Of a stretch of 5,614 nt of DNA, positions 1-4,966 are shown piece by piece. How positions within the stretch are numbered: position 1 is the stretch's first letter; every line of letters begins with the position of its first letter. The DNA comes from Candidatus Aciduliprofundum sp. (lineage in GTDB: Archaea > Thermoplasmatota > Thermoplasmata > Thermoplasmatales > Aciduliprofundaceae): NCBI GenBank assembly GCA_015523135.1, contig WAKY01000062.1, positions 1 through 5,614 on the forward strand, written 5' to 3'. The notes beneath the pieces were generated by a model. The model did no database searches. It worked only from the letters and a program-made list of their open reading frames with translations, and was not told where the DNA came from. The position numbers and the translations under genes were made by a program.

Positions 1-11
1 AGGTGGGCTAA
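1..11 (+). CDS. Probable 3' end of ribosomal protein L4 (uL4) gene, partial
   Basis: Only a few bases remain, so identity rests on context: L4 normally precedes L23 in this archaeal operon. Two closing frames are possible. One reads GTG GGC TAA and stops at 9-11. The other reads AGG TGG GCT AAA TGA and stops at 13-15, overlapping the L23 start as ATGA. I prefer the first because, if the missing base is G, it ends Glu-Val-Gly, like the other genes here whose GAG GTG codons form the next ribosome-binding site. This is inference, and the protein itself cannot be recognised from these bases. Confidence 0.3.
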
Positions 12-275
12 ATGACATTTCATCCAACAAGAGTTATAATTAAGCCCTATGTGACAGAAAAAACCCTTTTGCTCATAGAAAAAGAAAATAAGCTTACATT
101 CATAATAAGAAGAAGTGCAACAAAGGCACAGGTTAAGAATGCAATAGAGCGTTTGTTCAATGTTGAAGTTGAACAGGTCAACACTTACATAACTAAGTAT
201 GGAAAGAAGGCAGTTGTAAAGTTAAAGAAAGAATATAGTGCCGAAGAAGTCGGCATGAGGTTAGGTATATTCTAA
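12..275 (+). CDS. rpl23: Large-subunit ribosomal protein L23 (uL23)
   Basis: This 87-residue protein matches the compact archaeal L23 in length and pattern. An N-terminal KPYVTEKT segment (residues 12-19) is the usual L23 signature, followed by a Lys-rich strand and a helix with AIERLFNVEVEQVNT (about 44-58). In the ribosome it binds 23S rRNA domain III at the rim of the peptide exit tunnel, where signal recognition particle and other nascent-chain factors dock. The ATG is preceded by AGGTGG at 1-6 with 5 nt spacing, which fits the other genes here. It sits between L4 and L2, the standard order, and ends 10 nt before L2. No truncation or oddity is seen. Confidence 0.96.
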   Translation: MTFHPTRVIIKPYVTEKTLLLIEKENKLTFIIRRSATKAQVKNAIERLFNVEVEQVNTYITKYGKKAVVKLKKEYSAEEVGMRLGIF

Positions 276-285
276 GGTGGTTTAA

Positions 286-987
286 ATGGGTAAGAGAATA
301 ATTCCACAGAGGAGAGGTCGTGGAACTTCCGTTTATAGAGCTCCTAGCCACAGGTATGCTGGGAGACCTATTAACCCAAAAGTTGAGAAGGGTAGAGGTA
401 TAGTTAAGGAGATATTCCATGACCCCGGACATACTGCACCTCTAGCAAGGGTTGTGCTTGACAATGGCGATAAAATTCTCATGCTTGCCCATGTGGGCAT
501 GTATGAAGGTCAGGAAATTGAAATAGGCGATGGTGCAGACATTAGACCTGGAAATATTTTGCCCCTGGGTAGCATACCAGAAGGTGTTCCCATATACAAT
601 ATAGAATCTCAGCCAGGAGATGGTGGAAAATATATTCGTTCTGGAGGTAATTATGCTCAGATTGTTACACATGGTATAAAGACAACTGTGCAGATGCCCT
701 CAGGTGAGTTCAAATTATTTGACCCAAGATGCAGAGCCACCATAGGTGTTGTTGCAGGCGGAGGAAGAAAAGATAAGCCTATGCTCAAGGCTGGAAAGGT
801 GTATCATGCATGGCGCTCTAAGGCTAGGAAGCATGTTCGTGTAAGAGGAGTTGCTATGAATGCAGTTAATCACCCACATGGGGGAGGTAATCACCAGCAT
901 GTTGGAAGACCTAGCACAGTTAGCAGAAATGCACCTCCAGGTAGAAAAGTTGGAAGATTATCACCCAAGAAGAAAAAGAAGAGGTGA
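286..987 (+). CDS. rpl2: Large-subunit ribosomal protein L2 (uL2)
   Basis: The 233-residue product is close to the usual archaeal L2 length (about 240). The N terminus, MGKRIIPQRRGRGTSVYRAP, is the archaeal/eukaryotic form. Near the C terminus lies the near-universal HPHGGG block at residues 196-201, with the histidine region that approaches the peptidyl-transferase centre, followed by GRPSTVSRNAPPGRK and a polybasic tail of Lys and Arg. L2 is one of the most conserved 23S rRNA-binding proteins and is needed for subunit association. AGGTGG at 275-280, starting in the L23 stop codon, lies 5 nt before the ATG. Its own stop TGA is part of the S19 ribosome-binding site, so the two genes are probably coupled. 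Confidence 0.98.
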   Translation: MGKRIIPQRRGRGTSVYRAPSHRYAGRPINPKVEKGRGIVKEIFHDPGHTAPLARVVLDNGDKILMLAHVGMYEGQEIEIGDGADIRPGNILPLGSIPEGVPIYNIESQPGDGGKYIRSGGNYAQIVTHGIKTTVQMPSGEFKLFDPRCRATIGVVAGGGRKDKPMLKAGKVYHAWRSKARKHVRVRGVAMNAVNHPHGGGNHQHVGRPSTVSRNAPPGRKVGRLSPKKKKKR

Positions 988-992
988 AATGA

Positions 993-1448
993 ATGGCTAA
1001 GATGAGAAATGTAAGTGCTAAAGCGGCAAGAAGGAGGAAGAGGAAGACTAGGAAGCTAGTAATGGGGAGAATGAAGGAATTCTCCTATCGTGGTTATACC
1101 CTTGAAGAATTGCAGAGGATGAATTGGGATGAATTTGCAGAGCTCCTTCCTGCAAGAGCAAGGAGAACTCTAAAGAGGGGCTGGGATGAGGAGCGTATGA
1201 AAGCAGTGAGAAAGATAATAAACTCAGATAAAGTTGTTAAAACACATCGTCGCGATCTCATAATTCTGCCTCAATTTGTGGGGAAGAGAGTAGCTGTGCA
1301 TAATGGAAAAGAATTTGTTGAAGTTGATATCAAGCCAGAGATGATTGGGCACTATCTTGGAGAATTTGCTTTAACAAGAAAGGAAGTTAAACATAGTGGC
1401 CCTGGTGTAGGAGCAACTAGGAGCTCCAAGTTCGTACCTTTGAAGTGA
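993..1448 (+). CDS. rps19: Small-subunit ribosomal protein S19 (uS19, eukaryotic S15 type)
   Basis: This is the long archaeal/eukaryotic S19 of 151 residues, against roughly 90 in bacteria. The first 30 residues are strongly basic. The middle carries LPARARRTLKRG (about 52-63), and the conserved core runs from THRRDLIILPQFVGK to the end, closing with HSGPGVGATRSSKFVPLK, a typical archaeal C terminus. S19 sits in the head of the 30S subunit with S13 and contacts the A-site finger side of the large subunit. The start is fixed by GAGGTGA at 981-987, 5 nt upstream; this sequence includes the L2 stop codon. An earlier ATG at 989 hits a stop after three codons and is not used. Confidence 0.97.
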   Translation: MAKMRNVSAKAARRRKRKTRKLVMGRMKEFSYRGYTLEELQRMNWDEFAELLPARARRTLKRGWDEERMKAVRKIINSDKVVKTHRRDLIILPQFVGKRVAVHNGKEFVEVDIKPEMIGHYLGEFALTRKEVKHSGPGVGATRSSKFVPLK

Positions 1449-1457
1449 GGTGATTAA

Positions 1458-1913
1458 ATGCCATACAGCATTAAGGTGGAAGGCGATAAATACGCAAAAT
1501 CATACGGGAGGGATTTACCCCTTTCCCTAAAAGATTCAGTTAATATTTGCCATGCCATAAAAGGAATGCGCCTTGATGATGCAAAGAATTTCTTAGAAGA
1601 TGTCATAAAGAAGAAGCGCGCAGTTCCATATTTCCGTTATCTTGATTCGGTATCTCATCGCAGGGGTATTGGCCCTGGAAAGTATCCTATTAAGGAAGCA
1701 AAACATATACTGAAGATTTTAGAGAATGCTGAGGCAAATGCTGAGAACAAAGAGCTAGACACCGACAATTTGTATATAATGCATGTTGCGGCGCATAAAG
1801 GTAGGATGTATAAGAGGTATGTTCCAAGGGCACAAGGGAGATCCGTGGAAATACGTAGGGAAACTGTAAACATTGAAGTTATCTTAGAGGAAAGGGTGCC
1901 TAAGGAGGAATGA
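1458..1913 (+). CDS. rpl22: Large-subunit ribosomal protein L22 (uL22)
   Basis: The 151-residue protein is the archaeal/eukaryotic (L17e-like) form of L22. It begins with an extra N-terminal stretch before the helical core (SLKDSVNICHAIKGM, about 23-37). The C-terminal part, KGRMYKRYVPRAQGRSVEI (about 114-132), is the beta-hairpin that reaches into the peptide exit tunnel and helps form its constriction. GAGGTGA at 1447-1453 overlaps the S19 stop and lies 4 nt before the ATG. The gene ends at TGA 1911-1913, just before S3. Its last codons, CCT AAG GAG GAA, supply the S3 ribosome-binding site, so S3 translation is likely coupled to L22. Confidence 0.96.
   Translation: MPYSIKVEGDKYAKSYGRDLPLSLKDSVNICHAIKGMRLDDAKNFLEDVIKKKRAVPYFRYLDSVSHRRGIGPGKYPIKEAKHILKILENAEANAENKELDTDNLYIMHVAAHKGRMYKRYVPRAQGRSVEIRRETVNIEVILEERVPKEE
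1902..1908 (+). promoter_or_regulatory. Ribosome-binding site of S3, decides its start
   Basis: AAGGAGG lies inside the last codons of L22. It is 7 nt before the ATG at 1916 but only 1 nt before the ATG at 1910. The spacing elsewhere in this operon (4-8 nt) favours 1916. Confidence 0.8.
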
Positions 1914-1915
1914 AT

Positions 1916-2632
1916 ATGGATGAGAGAAAATTTGTGAAAGAAAATGTGAATCGTCTTCTTATGAAAGAGTACCTCATGAGGGAAACCGCAATAGCTGGAT
2001 TTGGAGGTCTTGAGATCCAGCGTACGCCTCTTGGAACTAGAATCATTCTTGAAGTTGAAAGGCCCGGAATGGTCATAGGAAGAAAAGGTTCAAAGATTAA
2101 GGAACTTACAGACAAATTGCAGCATGATTTTGGTGTTGAAAATCCAACTATAGAGGTTAAAGAATCTCCGAATCCATATTTAAATGCTCAAATAATGGCT
2201 CAAAAGCTAGCTATGGCTCTTGAGCGTGGCTGGCATTTCAGACGTGCTGGACATTCCACTCTAAGGCGCATAATGGAAGCAGGGGCAAAGGGTGCTCAAA
2301 TAATAATTTCTGGGAAATTAACTGGTGATAGGGCTAGAACTGAGAAGTTTATGGAAGGAACTATAAAGTACAATGGTAAACCTGTGGAATTGGTGCGTAT
2401 TGGTTATGCTACTGCTAAAACAAAGCCAGGTATAATTGGTGTGACTGTTAAAATAATGCCTCCAGATGCTAAATTACCAGATGAGATTAACATAATTTCC
2501 CCTGAAGAGAGTAATAAAGAAGAGAAAGTTAGCGAGGAAATTAAAGAAGAGGTGAATGAAAATGCCGAAGGAACTCAAAGCGAAGCAGATAAGGGAAATG
2601 AGTCCGGAAGAGAGACTGAAGAGGCTCAGTGA
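1916..2632 (+). CDS. rps3: Small-subunit ribosomal protein S3 (uS3) with acidic C-terminal tail
   Basis: S3 lines the mRNA entry channel of the 30S head. With the start used here it has 238 residues. It begins MDERKFVKENV, then has a type-2 KH domain whose RNA-binding loop is GRKG at residues 55-58 (context PGMVIGRKGSKIKEL). The C-terminal S3 domain follows, with GWHFRRAGHSTLRR and GAKGAQIIISGKLTGDRA. From about residue 195 the protein turns into a Glu-rich, probably disordered tail. The last 22 residues are encoded on top of the first codons of L29 in another frame. I prefer ATG 1916 over the in-frame ATG 1910, which is only 1 nt from the ribosome-binding site; the longer version would add Met-Asn. 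Whether the full tail is a functional part of S3 is unknown. Confidence 0.95.
   Translation: MDERKFVKENVNRLLMKEYLMRETAIAGFGGLEIQRTPLGTRIILEVERPGMVIGRKGSKIKELTDKLQHDFGVENPTIEVKESPNPYLNAQIMAQKLAMALERGWHFRRAGHSTLRRIMEAGAKGAQIIISGKLTGDRARTEKFMEGTIKYNGKPVELVRIGYATAKTKPGIIGVTVKIMPPDAKLPDEINIISPEESNKEEKVSEEIKEEVNENAEGTQSEADKGNESGRETEEAQ
2504..2564 (+). repeat. Acidic-tail/RBS module, copy 1 (S3 tail to L29 start)
   Basis: This 61-nt stretch resembles 4195-4258. Both begin with the same 12 bases (GAAGAGAGTAAT). Both end in a 21-nt block holding GAGGTGA and the next gene's ATG, 20 of 21 positions identical (2544-2564 against 4238-4258). The encoded peptides, from EESN to VNEN, match at 14 of 20 aligned residues with a one-residue gap. 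Similarity stops at the ATG. Common ancestry or convergence on Glu codons are both possible. Confidence 0.5.
2549..2555 (+). promoter_or_regulatory. Ribosome-binding site of L29, decides its start
   Basis: GAGGTGA sits inside the S3 acidic-tail codons for Glu-Val-Asn. It directly abuts ATG 2556, too close to serve it, and is 6 nt from ATG 2562. The same motif and spacing occur before S4e at 4243-4249. Confidence 0.82.
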
Positions 2633-2756
2633 GCTCAGAGAAGAGCTCATGCACGAGCTTGGGTTGAGCGCTATGGGTGGTGCTCCACCGAGCCCGGGAA
2701 AGATAAGGAGTTTGAGAAGGCAAATTGCACGAATACTGACGGTGATGAACGAATGA
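2562..2756 (+). CDS. rpl29: Large-subunit ribosomal protein L29 (uL29)
   Basis: This small, 64-residue protein is typical of archaeal L29. An N-terminal helix (KELKAKQIREMSPEERLKRL) is followed by SELREELMHELGL and then the diagnostic archaeal loop MGGAPPSPGKIRSLRRQIAR (about 38-57). L29 folds as two antiparallel helices and sits beside L23 at the exit tunnel, near the signal recognition particle docking site. The start at 2562 gives MPKEL and is chosen from the ribosome-binding site spacing; ATG 2556 would only add Met-Lys. The first 71 nt overlap the end of S3 in a different frame, an unusually long overlap here. The stop TGA overlaps the Rnp1 start as ATGA. Confidence 0.95.
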   Translation: MPKELKAKQIREMSPEERLKRLSELREELMHELGLSAMGGAPPSPGKIRSLRRQIARILTVMNE

Positions 2757-3034
2757 GAGATAGGAAAAATATAGAGATGCATGAATTAATCGGGCTTGAT
2801 GTAGAAATTAAAAATTCAACTAATCCAAATCAGATTGGTAAGAGAGGGAAGATAGTGGATGAAACGTATCATATGCTCATAATTGAAGAGAATGGAGAAA
2901 GAAAAATGATAATGAAGAAAGGTGCTAAGTTTGGATTTCAACTTGAAGGTAAGAATGTTACGATAAAAGGAGATAAGATAAATTATAGACCTCACGAGAG
3001 GATTAAAAAACTTATGAGGAGGAGAATAAAATGA
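2753..3034 (+). CDS. rnp1: RNase P protein component 1 (Rpp29/Pop4 family)
   Basis: The 93-residue product is the archaeal homologue of eukaryotic Rpp29, a subunit of RNase P, which removes the 5' leader from tRNA precursors. The family has an Sm-like beta-barrel. Visible hallmarks are HELIGLDVEI (10-19), GKRGKIVDETYHMLII (29-44), KGAKFGFQLEG (56-66) and a basic C-terminal helix ending LMRRRIK. In the archaeal enzyme it pairs with Rpp21 and supports substrate recognition by the RNA subunit. GGTGAT at 2741-2746 lies 6 nt before the ATG. The gene overlaps L29 by 4 nt (ATGA) and S17 by 4 nt (ATGA). This position is the conserved one in archaea, linking tRNA maturation to ribosome synthesis. Some archaea carry a SUI1 gene here; none is present. 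Confidence 0.95.
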   Translation: MRDRKNIEMHELIGLDVEIKNSTNPNQIGKRGKIVDETYHMLIIEENGERKMIMKKGAKFGFQLEGKNVTIKGDKINYRPHERIKKLMRRRIK

Positions 3035-3360
3035 CATATAGAGATATAGGAGTGGATGCAAAGCCACCAGAAAAAGAATGCAACGATCCAAATTGCCCAT
3101 GGCATGGAAACCTAAAGGTTCGCGGTCAGATAATGGAAGGCGTGGTGGTATCCGACAAGATGAAAAACACCGTGGTAGTTGAAAGAGAGTATCTCAGATA
3201 TGTAAAGAAATACGAAAGATATGAGAAAAGGCGTAGAAAGTATCATGTTCACAATCCCCCCTGCATAGATGCAAAGGTTGGAGATAAGGTTCGCTTTATG
3301 GAATGCAGACCTCTTAGTAAGACTGTGAGCTTTGTGGTTATTGAAAAAATTGAGAGGTGA
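3031..3360 (+). CDS. rps17: Small-subunit ribosomal protein S17 (uS17, eukaryotic S11 type)
   Basis: This 109-residue S17 has the archaeal/eukaryotic N-terminal extension with CNDPNCPWHGNLKVRG (residues 17-32), followed by the OB-fold core: GQIMEGVVVSDKMKNTVVVE, then KYERYEKRRRKYHVHNPPC (about 60-78) and VGDKVRFMECRPLSKT. S17 binds 16S rRNA helices 7 and 11 in the body of the 30S subunit and is a primary assembly protein. Cys17, Cys22 and His25 are conserved family positions; whether they hold a metal is not shown. The ribosome-binding site GGAGG at 3018-3022 is formed by the Arg codons AGG AGG AGA of the Rnp1 end, 8 nt before the ATG. The gene's last codons, GAG AGG TGA, form the L14 ribosome-binding site. 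Confidence 0.97.
   Translation: MTYRDIGVDAKPPEKECNDPNCPWHGNLKVRGQIMEGVVVSDKMKNTVVVEREYLRYVKKYERYEKRRRKYHVHNPPCIDAKVGDKVRFMECRPLSKTVSFVVIEKIER
3354..3360 (+). promoter_or_regulatory. Ribosome-binding site of L14, decides a TTG start
   Basis: GAGGTGA at the very end of S17 includes its stop codon. It lies 5 nt before TTG 3366. The alternative GTG at 3357 is itself part of this motif and so could not be served by it. Confidence 0.8.
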
Positions 3361-3365
3361 GAGAA

Positions 3366-3764
3366 TTGAAGGGTATTGCTGGTAGACAAACTCGTGGATT
3401 GCCAACAGGTGCAAGATTGGTATGCGCGGATAATACTGGAGCTAAGGAAGTTGAAATAATTCAAGTTCTAAAATATCATAGTGTTGCTAGAAAATATCCA
3501 TCTGCAGGTGTTGGTGATATGGTTATTGTTAGTGTGAAGAAAGGTACTCCAGAGATGAGAAAAAAGGTATTCCCAGCAGTGATAGTTAGGCAGCGTAGGC
3601 CATTCAGACGTGCAGATGGTACTTGGGTTCAGTTTGAGGATAATGCTGCCGTAATAGTTGCTCCTAATGGTGAGACAAAGGGCTCAGAGATAAAGGGCCC
3701 TGTGGCTAGGGAAGCTGCAGAAAGATGGCCAAGAATCGCGGCAATATCCAGCATTATCGTATGA
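3366..3764 (+). CDS. rpl14: Large-subunit ribosomal protein L14 (uL14), TTG start
   Basis: L14 lies at the subunit interface, binding 23S rRNA near the factor-binding region and bridging to 16S rRNA. From the TTG at 3366 the protein is 132 residues, the usual archaeal size, and begins MKGIAGRQTRGLPTG. The core shows CADNTGAKEVEI (20-31), GVGDMVIVSVKKGTPEMRKK (48-67), RADGTWVQFEDNAAVIV (82-98) and the archaeal C terminus EIKGPVAREAAERWPRIA (108-125). No ATG is available near the start: the in-frame upstream GTG at 3357 lies within the ribosome-binding site and would add three residues. TTG is a weaker initiator, so output may depend on coupling to S17, whose stop codon is 5 nt upstream; that is inference. 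Confidence 0.95.
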   Translation: MKGIAGRQTRGLPTGARLVCADNTGAKEVEIIQVLKYHSVARKYPSAGVGDMVIVSVKKGTPEMRKKVFPAVIVRQRRPFRRADGTWVQFEDNAAVIVAPNGETKGSEIKGPVAREAAERWPRIAAISSIIV

Positions 3765-3768
3765 GGTG
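3763..3768 (+). promoter_or_regulatory. Ribosome-binding site of L24, decides its start
   Basis: GAGGTG overlaps the L14 stop codon and is 6 nt before ATG 3775. The in-frame GTG at 3766 lies inside the motif and is rejected as a start. Confidence 0.8.
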
Positions 3769-3774
3769 TTAAAA

Positions 3775-4263
3775 ATGGTATCGTATTTGCCAAGAAAACA
3801 AAGAAAGATGCTTTACAACGCCCCTAAGCACAAGAGGCAGAAGATGATGAAAGCTCATTTAAGTGATGAGCTCTATGGAAAGTATGGTCTCAGGAGCTTA
3901 ACTATTAGAAAGGGCGATGTAGTAAAGGTCATGAGGGGCAAGTTTAAGGGACATGAAGGTAAGGTTGTAAAAGTTAACTTGAAGAATATGCGTGTTGCGG
4001 TTGAAGGAGTTACAGTGAGGAAGGTTGATAACACGGCTGTACAGTATTGGATTCACCCCTCCAATTTGATGCTTATTAAGCTTGATCTTAGCGATTCAAG
4101 GAGAAAAGAAAAGATATACAAGCTCGCTGAAGAGAAGAGGGGAGTGAGTGCTGAAGAGCTTGAGAAAGAGGAAGAGGAAATTGAAGTTGAAGCAGAAGAG
4201 AGTAATGAGGGTGAAGAAAAGGAAGAAGAAAAAGAGGAAGAAGAGGTGAACGAAAATGAGTGA
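3775..4263 (+). CDS. rpl24: Large-subunit ribosomal protein L24 (uL24) with long Glu-rich tail
   Basis: This is the archaeal/eukaryotic (L26e-like) L24, 162 residues from ATG 3775. The N terminus has RKQRKMLYNAPKHKRQKMM (7-25), then the KOW domain IRKGDVVKVMRGKFKGHEGK (44-63) with VEGVTVRKVDN (76-86) and WIHPSNLMLIKLDLSD (92-107). L24 binds the 5' end of 23S rRNA, starts 50S assembly and later sits at the tunnel exit. The family is commonly about 120 residues in archaea; the excess here is a C-terminal tail from about residue 123 in which 23 of 40 residues are Glu. Such a tail is negatively charged and probably disordered; its role is unknown. The final codons hold the S4e ribosome-binding site, and the gene overlaps S4e by 8 nt. 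Confidence 0.95.
   Translation: MVSYLPRKQRKMLYNAPKHKRQKMMKAHLSDELYGKYGLRSLTIRKGDVVKVMRGKFKGHEGKVVKVNLKNMRVAVEGVTVRKVDNTAVQYWIHPSNLMLIKLDLSDSRRKEKIYKLAEEKRGVSAEELEKEEEEIEVEAEESNEGEEKEEEKEEEEVNENE
4195..4258 (+). repeat. Acidic-tail/RBS module, copy 2 (L24 tail to S4e start)
   Basis: This 64-nt stretch is the partner of 2504-2564. It shares the same 12-base opening and a nearly identical last 21 bases, including GAGGTGA, six spacer bases and ATG. It encodes EESN through VNEN of the L24 tail. Here L24 stops almost at once (Asn-Glu-stop after VNE), whereas S3 reads on for 22 more codons after VNEN. Confidence 0.5.
4243..4249 (+). promoter_or_regulatory. Ribosome-binding site of S4e inside the L24 tail
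   Basis: GAGGTGA lies in the Glu-Val-Asn codons of the L24 tail, 6 nt before the S4e ATG at 4256. Motif, spacing and most flanking bases equal those before L29. Confidence 0.82.
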
Positions 4264-4966
4264 GCATATTAAGAGACTTGCAGCACCAAGAGTATGGCCA
4301 ATCGCAAGAAAAAAATATCCATTCGCGCCTAAAGCATCTCCAGGTCCTCATGGAGCTCGAGAATCTATTCCTTTACTCATAGTTCTTAGAGATATACTGG
4401 GTGTTGTTAATAATAAGAGAGAGGCAAAGAAAATATTGAATTCTAGAAAGATTAAGGTTGATGGTAGGGTAATAAGGGATGTTAAGTTTCCAATAGGATT
4501 TATGGATGTAATAAGCATTGCGGATATCAATAAGAATTATAGAGCGGTTTATGATGTGCATGGTAATATGCGTATAATTGAGATACCTGATGATAATGCA
4601 GAATGGAAATTGGTTAAGATTGAGAACAAGAAGGTAGTACCCGGTGGTAAGATTCAACTTAATCTGCATGATGGAAGAAATATACTCCTTGATGAGAATA
4701 AGTATAAGACGGGAGATGTATTAAAGATAAAATTACCCACGCAGGAGATTTTGGCCCACTATCCTATGGCGGAGGGAAGTGTTGCCTTGGTTACTGGTGG
4801 AACACATAGAGGTAAAGTTGTTCATATAAAAGAATATGTTGTTGTTAGAAGCTCCCAAGATAATATAGTTAGATTTGAAGAAGGATTTGAGATTCCCAAG
4901 CGCTATGTATTCGTTATTGGCATTGGAAAACCAGAAATTACAATACCTGAGGTGAGTGCCCTATGA
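4256..4966 (+). CDS. rps4e: Small-subunit ribosomal protein S4e (eS4)
   Basis: S4e is found only in archaea and eukaryotes, so it is strong evidence for domain of origin. The 236 residues match the family length. The N terminus, HIKRLAAPRVWPIARKKYPF (4-23), and SPGPHGARESIPL are typical. An S4-type RNA-binding domain follows (about 37-95: LLIVLRDILGVVNNKREAKK, then KIKVDGRVIRDVKFPIGFMD). A central region and a C-terminal KOW motif (SVALVTGGTHRGKVVHI, about 175-191) complete the protein. It binds the body of the 30S subunit. The start overlaps the L24 stop by 8 nt. The C terminus Pro-Glu-Val-Ser-Ala-Leu carries the L5 ribosome-binding site in its GAG GTG codons, and its TGA overlaps the L5 ATG. 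Confidence 0.97.
   Translation: MSEHIKRLAAPRVWPIARKKYPFAPKASPGPHGARESIPLLIVLRDILGVVNNKREAKKILNSRKIKVDGRVIRDVKFPIGFMDVISIADINKNYRAVYDVHGNMRIIEIPDDNAEWKLVKIENKKVVPGGKIQLNLHDGRNILLDENKYKTGDVLKIKLPTQEILAHYPMAEGSVALVTGGTHRGKVVHIKEYVVVRSSQDNIVRFEEGFEIPKRYVFVIGIGKPEITIPEVSAL

Noticed and set aside
553..562. Short T run as an archaeal transcription terminator
   Set aside because: Only four T in a row, inside the conserved L2 coding region; no gene ends there.
989..1000. ATG AAT GGC TAA mini-frame overlapping the S19 start
   Set aside because: It is only three codons, sits 1 nt after the GAGGTGA motif, and the S19 ATG at 993 has normal spacing.
2170..2190. TATA-like A/T-rich run (ATATTTAAATG) as an internal promoter
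   Set aside because: It lies in the S3 KH/C-domain coding region with no gene start nearby, and such A/T runs are common at this base composition.
2541..2756. Fusion or frameshift between S3 and L29
   Set aside because: L29 has its own well-spaced RBS, ATG and complete family-length sequence, and the S3 core is complete, so overlap is the simpler reading.
2757..2800. SUI1 (aIF1) gene expected between L29 and Rnp1 in some archaea
   Set aside because: L29 and Rnp1 overlap by 4 nt, so there is no room; its absence here is a known lineage variation rather than a deletion that can be shown.
4309..4315. Run of seven A in S4e as a programmed frameshift site
   Set aside because: The S4e frame is intact on both sides and encodes the conserved RKKYPF region; no alternative frame product is apparent.
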